From Physella acuta (taxonomy: Eukaryota; Mollusca; Gastropoda; Physidae): a stretch of DNA of 64,000 nucleotides. Shown piece after piece: positions 61,094 to 64,000 of the stretch. The translations under genes were made by a program, and so were the position numbers. Each line of letters starts with the position of its first letter. The first letter of the stretch is position 1. The notes beneath the pieces are model-generated. The model did not search any database, was not told where the DNA came from, and saw only the letters and a list, made by a program, of their open reading frames with translations. The stretch is taken from contig NW_026731783.1 of assembly GCF_028476545.1 (NCBI RefSeq), positions 921,001-985,000 of the forward strand, written 5' to 3'.

Positions 61094-61176
<83 letters not shown>
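61072..61176. repeat. (TA)n microsatellite
   Basis: About 50 TA dinucleotides broken once by GGCC at about 61,091. Confidence 0.96.
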
Positions 61177-61182
<6 letters not shown>

Positions 61183-61214
61183 CTGAATCCTAATTAAAGA
61201 TCATGATATTAATA

Positions 61215-61310
61215 ATAATAATATAAAAATATTGGCGGCTCTTTAAAAACTTGGAAATTTTGTAAGTTGTAACTTTTGGCTCTTCTGTCTCAAAAGGTTG
61301 CCGATCCCTG
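61215..61310 (+). mobile_element. hAT right end, truncated
   Basis: GGCGGCTCTTTAAAAACTTG to AAGGTTGCCGATCCCTG. Its left part is replaced by the microsatellite and solo LTR, the same arrangement (microsatellite then hAT end) as at 21,447-21,664. Confidence 0.7.
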
Positions 61311-62190
61311 GTCTAAGTGTTGGATGTGTTTCTTGTATCTCAGCTCACATCCCTGAGTGGTCTAAGTGTTGGATGTGTTTCTTGTATCTAAGCTCACACC
61401 CTGAGTGGTCTAAGTGTTGGATGTGTTTCTTGTATCTCAGCTCACGCCCTGAGTGGTCTAAGTGTTGGATGTGTTTCGTGTATCTCAGCTCACACCCTGA
61501 GTGGTCTAAGTGTTGGATGTGTTTCTTGTATCTCAGCTCACACCCTGAGTGGTCTAAGTGTTGGATGTGTTTCTTGTATCTCAGCTCACACCCTGAGTGG
61601 TCTAAGTGTTGGATGTGTTTCTTGTATCTCAGCTCACACCCTGAGTGGTCTATGTGTTGGATGTGTTTCTTGTATCTCAGCTCACACCCTGAGTGGTCTA
61701 AGTGTTGGATGTGTTTCTTGTATCTCAGCTCACACCCTGAGTGGTCTAAGTGTTGGATGTGTTTCTTGTATCTCAGCTCACACCCTGAGTGGTCTATGTG
61801 TTGGATGTGTTTCTTGTATCTCAGCTCACACCCTGAGTGGTCTAAGTGTTGGATGTGTTTCTTGTATCTCAGCTCACACCCTGAGTGGTCTAAGTGTTGG
61901 ATATGTTTCTTGTATCTCAGCTCACACCCTGAGTGGTCTAAGTGTTGGATGTGTTTCTTGTATCTCAGCTCACACCCTGAGTGGTCTAAGTGTTGGATGT
62001 GTTTCTTGTATCTCAGCTCACACCCTGAGTGGTCTAAGTGTTGGATGTGTTTCTTGTATCTCAGCTCACACCCTGAGTGGTCTAAGTGTTGGATGTGTTT
62101 CTTGTATCTCAGCTCACACCCTGAGTGGTCTAAGTGTTAGATGTGTTTCTTGTATCTCAGCTCACACCCTGGGTGGTCTAAGTGTTGGCT
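61311..62190. repeat. 48-bp minisatellite, about 18 units
   Basis: Units TGAGTGGTCTAAGTGTTGGA plus TGTGTTTCTTGTATCTCAGC plus TCACACCC, nearly identical. Twice the copy number of the partner at 22,645-23,085. Confidence 0.95.
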
Positions 62191-62317
62191 AGTGCGCATG
62201 TCATGGTAGAATGTTTGCAAGTAAAACTAGAGACCTAGAGATTGTGTACGTCTCTTATTAAACAAGATTTCCGTTCATAATGTAACATCAGTGTAATCTC
62301 ATCAGGACTGTGCTGAC

Positions 62318-62628
62318 ACCAGATGGTATATGAGTGGTAGGTGTGGGGTGATGGGTGGATGGGTGATAGATACATGAGTGGTAGGTGTGGGGTGATGGGT
62401 GGGTGGGTGATAGATACATGAGTGGTAGGTGCGGGGTGATGGGTGGATGGGTGGATGGGTGATAGATACATGAGTGGTAGGTGCGGGGTGATGGGTGGAT
62501 GGGTGGATGGGTGATAGATACATGAGTGGTAGGTGTGGGGTGATGGTTGGATGGGTGATAGATACATGAGTGGTAGGCGCGGGGTGATGGGTGGATGGGT
62601 GATAGATACATGAGTGGTGAATGATGGA
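62318..62628. repeat. Minisatellite of 45-57 bp, six units
   Basis: Units with TGGGTGATAGATACATGAGT then GGTAGGTG(C/T)GGGGTGATG, varying in the number of GGATGGGT insets. The partner copy at 22,440-22,510 has a single unit. Confidence 0.92.
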
Positions 62629-63414
62629 TGAATACAACAATGGCCCTCACACAGACAAACTTGATAAAACTAACACTGGCGACTGAATCAATTAAGACAC
62701 ACGCAAGACACAGGTAAAACACGTTTAAGACACATTTAAGGCACGTTAAAGAAGCGCTTCCACATTATGATTGTAAGATTTATTAAACACATGTATGATT
62801 TAAACGTGTGTGTTAAAAAAAAAACAACAGTTGTATTAATGCAATAACTATCAACTTTGTAATATATTTTATTGGGAAAATGGCAAGCTGCTATAACTTT
62901 CCACGCGTCTAGCTAAGTACTGGTAGGATTTCAATTTAATTATGAAATAACAGTAGAAATGACGTGGCTAACTAATGTGATAAATACCATACAGTGTTAC
63001 ATTCATTGAAAATATCCCAACATATATTAAGTAATTACAATTAGGCTAGAATAAATGGTTTAATATACTACTGTCTTATTCAAAAACATTTCAAGGGCGA
63101 TAACCGAAAATATAACTTCCATAGTAATTTATATCATTGAATTTTCTTTTTATATAATAACAAAGGCCAATAGTTTCATACAATCAATTACCAAGGTACT
63201 ATATTGATAAACGGAAGCAGATTTAGCTTTATTCCTATATGTGTCTTTAAAAAATGGATGACTAAATTAATTACAAAAACAGTGGCTAAGCATTATACAT
63301 ATATCAAAGACTATCAATTCAGTTACAGAAATTGACGATCAAACTTGCTGTTCGAAAAACTCCTGAATACGTTTCTTCAAATGTAATTTTTAGTTTCATT
63401 TTGTGGGAGTAGTG

Positions 63415-64000
63415 CAGGGGTCGGCAACCTGTTTCAAATATGAAATAATATTTATTCATATTAAAAAATACACACGTTTCGCACAAAACATATTATAGTT
63501 TTTTTAGCTACCTCTGTTAAAATAATAAAATTAGTAATCATATAATAAAACTATAATCATTGAATATTTACATTAGTTAAATCAATGGGAGCATTGGCCT
63601 TGCCTGCATTTTGAAAGTTTATTTAATTCTGGCTCATAACTTGTTTTCAGTTTCAAGCACGCCTTTAGATTTTCATGTGTTAGTTGGCTTCTTACTTAAC
63701 TTTTTATTGTATTCATGTAAGAGAACTCTTGTCAGCACGAATATGTTGACCAAAAGATCGTCAGCACTCCAGAGGTCAACTTCTTCACCTTTAGGTAGCA
63801 TTCTGTATAACTATTCCATGCGGTAATATTAGTGCCTCAACTCGCGGCATTTCTTTTAGAGCCGTGTACTTGTGAAGTGTAACTTGCATGCTTTTCTTAA
63901 CCTCCAACTCCTGCAACTTGCTCTTGAGTTCTGTGAATTTACTACTCCACAAATATTTGGTTTTCAAATCTAGCAATTGCATTTGAAGTGAACTAACAAC
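63415..64000 (-). mobile_element. hAT element with transposase, left end and beyond
   Basis: Opens with CAGGGGTCGGCAACCTG, the terminus of the many MITEs in this window, 167 bp before the stop codon of a transposase-like frame that runs off the right edge. It is the only copy here with transposase sequence and is the best candidate for the source family. Confidence 0.8.
63582..64000 (-). pseudogene. hAT transposase C-terminal part, partial at window edge
   Basis: Read on the minus strand, entering from the right edge: MQLLDLKTKYLWSSKFTELK, then SKLQELEVKK. After frame changes it continues as KVKKLTSGVLTIF, STYSC, EFSYMNTIKS and finally NLKACLKLKTSYEPELNKLS, KCRQGQCSH and a stop at 63,582-63,584. 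This is the hAT C-terminal dimerisation region (family pattern FGSTY-CEQ-FS-MN-IKS-.R.RLT.E.L..CL.LKT) of the GTF2IRD2/ZBED-like group. In the plain reading there are at least two frame changes and one in-frame stop in the STYSC-EFSYM stretch, so this copy is inactive. The DDE and RNase H-like core lies outside the window. Confidence 0.83.

Larger units (their letters stand above)
61311..63350 (+). repeat. Repeat B copy, inverted partner of 21.7-23.09 kb
   Basis: Carries the 48-bp array, a second minisatellite and the B blocks TTTCCACGCGTCTAGCTAAG, ATAACAGTAGAAATGACGTG, ACTACTGTCTTATTCAAAAA and GATGACTAAATTAATTACAA, in reverse order and orientation to the copy at 21.7 kb. Confidence 0.88.

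Noticed and set aside
62235-62722. Three overlapping frames rich in His, Pro, Ser and Thr
   Set aside because: Three frames of one minisatellite; none has a domain.

Overview
The window looks like accessory or intergenic DNA from an animal genome, most likely a lophotrochozoan and perhaps a gastropod mollusc. The animal assignment is firm: fragments of USP30, PSMD13 and SNRPD1, a spliceosomal intron, tRNA-derived SINEs, hAT elements and a Ty3/Gypsy element are all present. The mollusc assignment is only an impression from the AT-rich, minisatellite-laden composition. I see no gene that is clearly intact and functional in the host's own interest. Nearly every host-gene similarity is a retrocopy, a fragment or a decayed 3' end.

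Layout. 0.8-3.1 kb: a minus-strand copy of a large composite repeat (called R/B here) ending in a PSMD13 fragment. 3.8-5.6 kb: the 3' end of a USP30 gene, decayed, whose catalytic-serine segment has become a sevenfold 75-bp tandem repeat. 7.4-8.9 kb: repeat B with a (TA)n tract and a 72-bp tandem. 10.74-12.18 kb: a processed ankyrin-repeat retrocopy with poly(A) and a perfect 16-bp target duplication, later hit by a hAT MITE. 13-19.6 kb: a 25-bp minisatellite block, two long hAT derivatives, a SINE and a second R copy with the N-terminal part of PSMD13. 21.4-26.7 kb: repeat B with a 48-bp minisatellite, MITEs and a SINE. 26.7-33.8 kb: the fullest R/B copy, carrying a 3.5-kb foldback-like element (28,143-31,648, 8-bp target duplication) and an almost complete PSMD13 retrocopy. 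34-43.9 kb: relics of the same repeats, a dimeric SINE and three hAT-type MITEs. 44.5-46 kb: an SNRPD1 retrocopy and a rearranged PIF1-like helicase piece. 46-51.8 kb: inverted copies of repeats seen earlier, a hairpin-rich block, the inverted partner of the 25-bp minisatellite, and a second dimeric SINE. 53.5-60.2 kb: a young, nearly whole Ty3/Gypsy element inserted in (TA)n, followed by an opposite-facing solo LTR of a relative, also in (TA)n. 61.3-63.4 kb: the inverted partner of repeat B. 63.4-64.0 kb: the start of a longer hAT element with a recognisable transposase C-terminus.

How the parts relate. Four PSMD13 pieces always sit at the same end of R/B copies, which suggests that a PSMD13 retrocopy was captured by, or duplicated with, a mobile or segmental repeat and then cut down differently in each copy. 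The hAT transposase piece at the right edge begins with the same terminal sequence as the many short hAT derivatives, so it represents the likely source family. Several insertions can be proven inside the window because an uninserted paralogue of the same repeat is also present. Many repeats occur as inverted pairs tens of kb apart.

Coordinates of dispersed repeats are approximate because all comparisons were made by eye.
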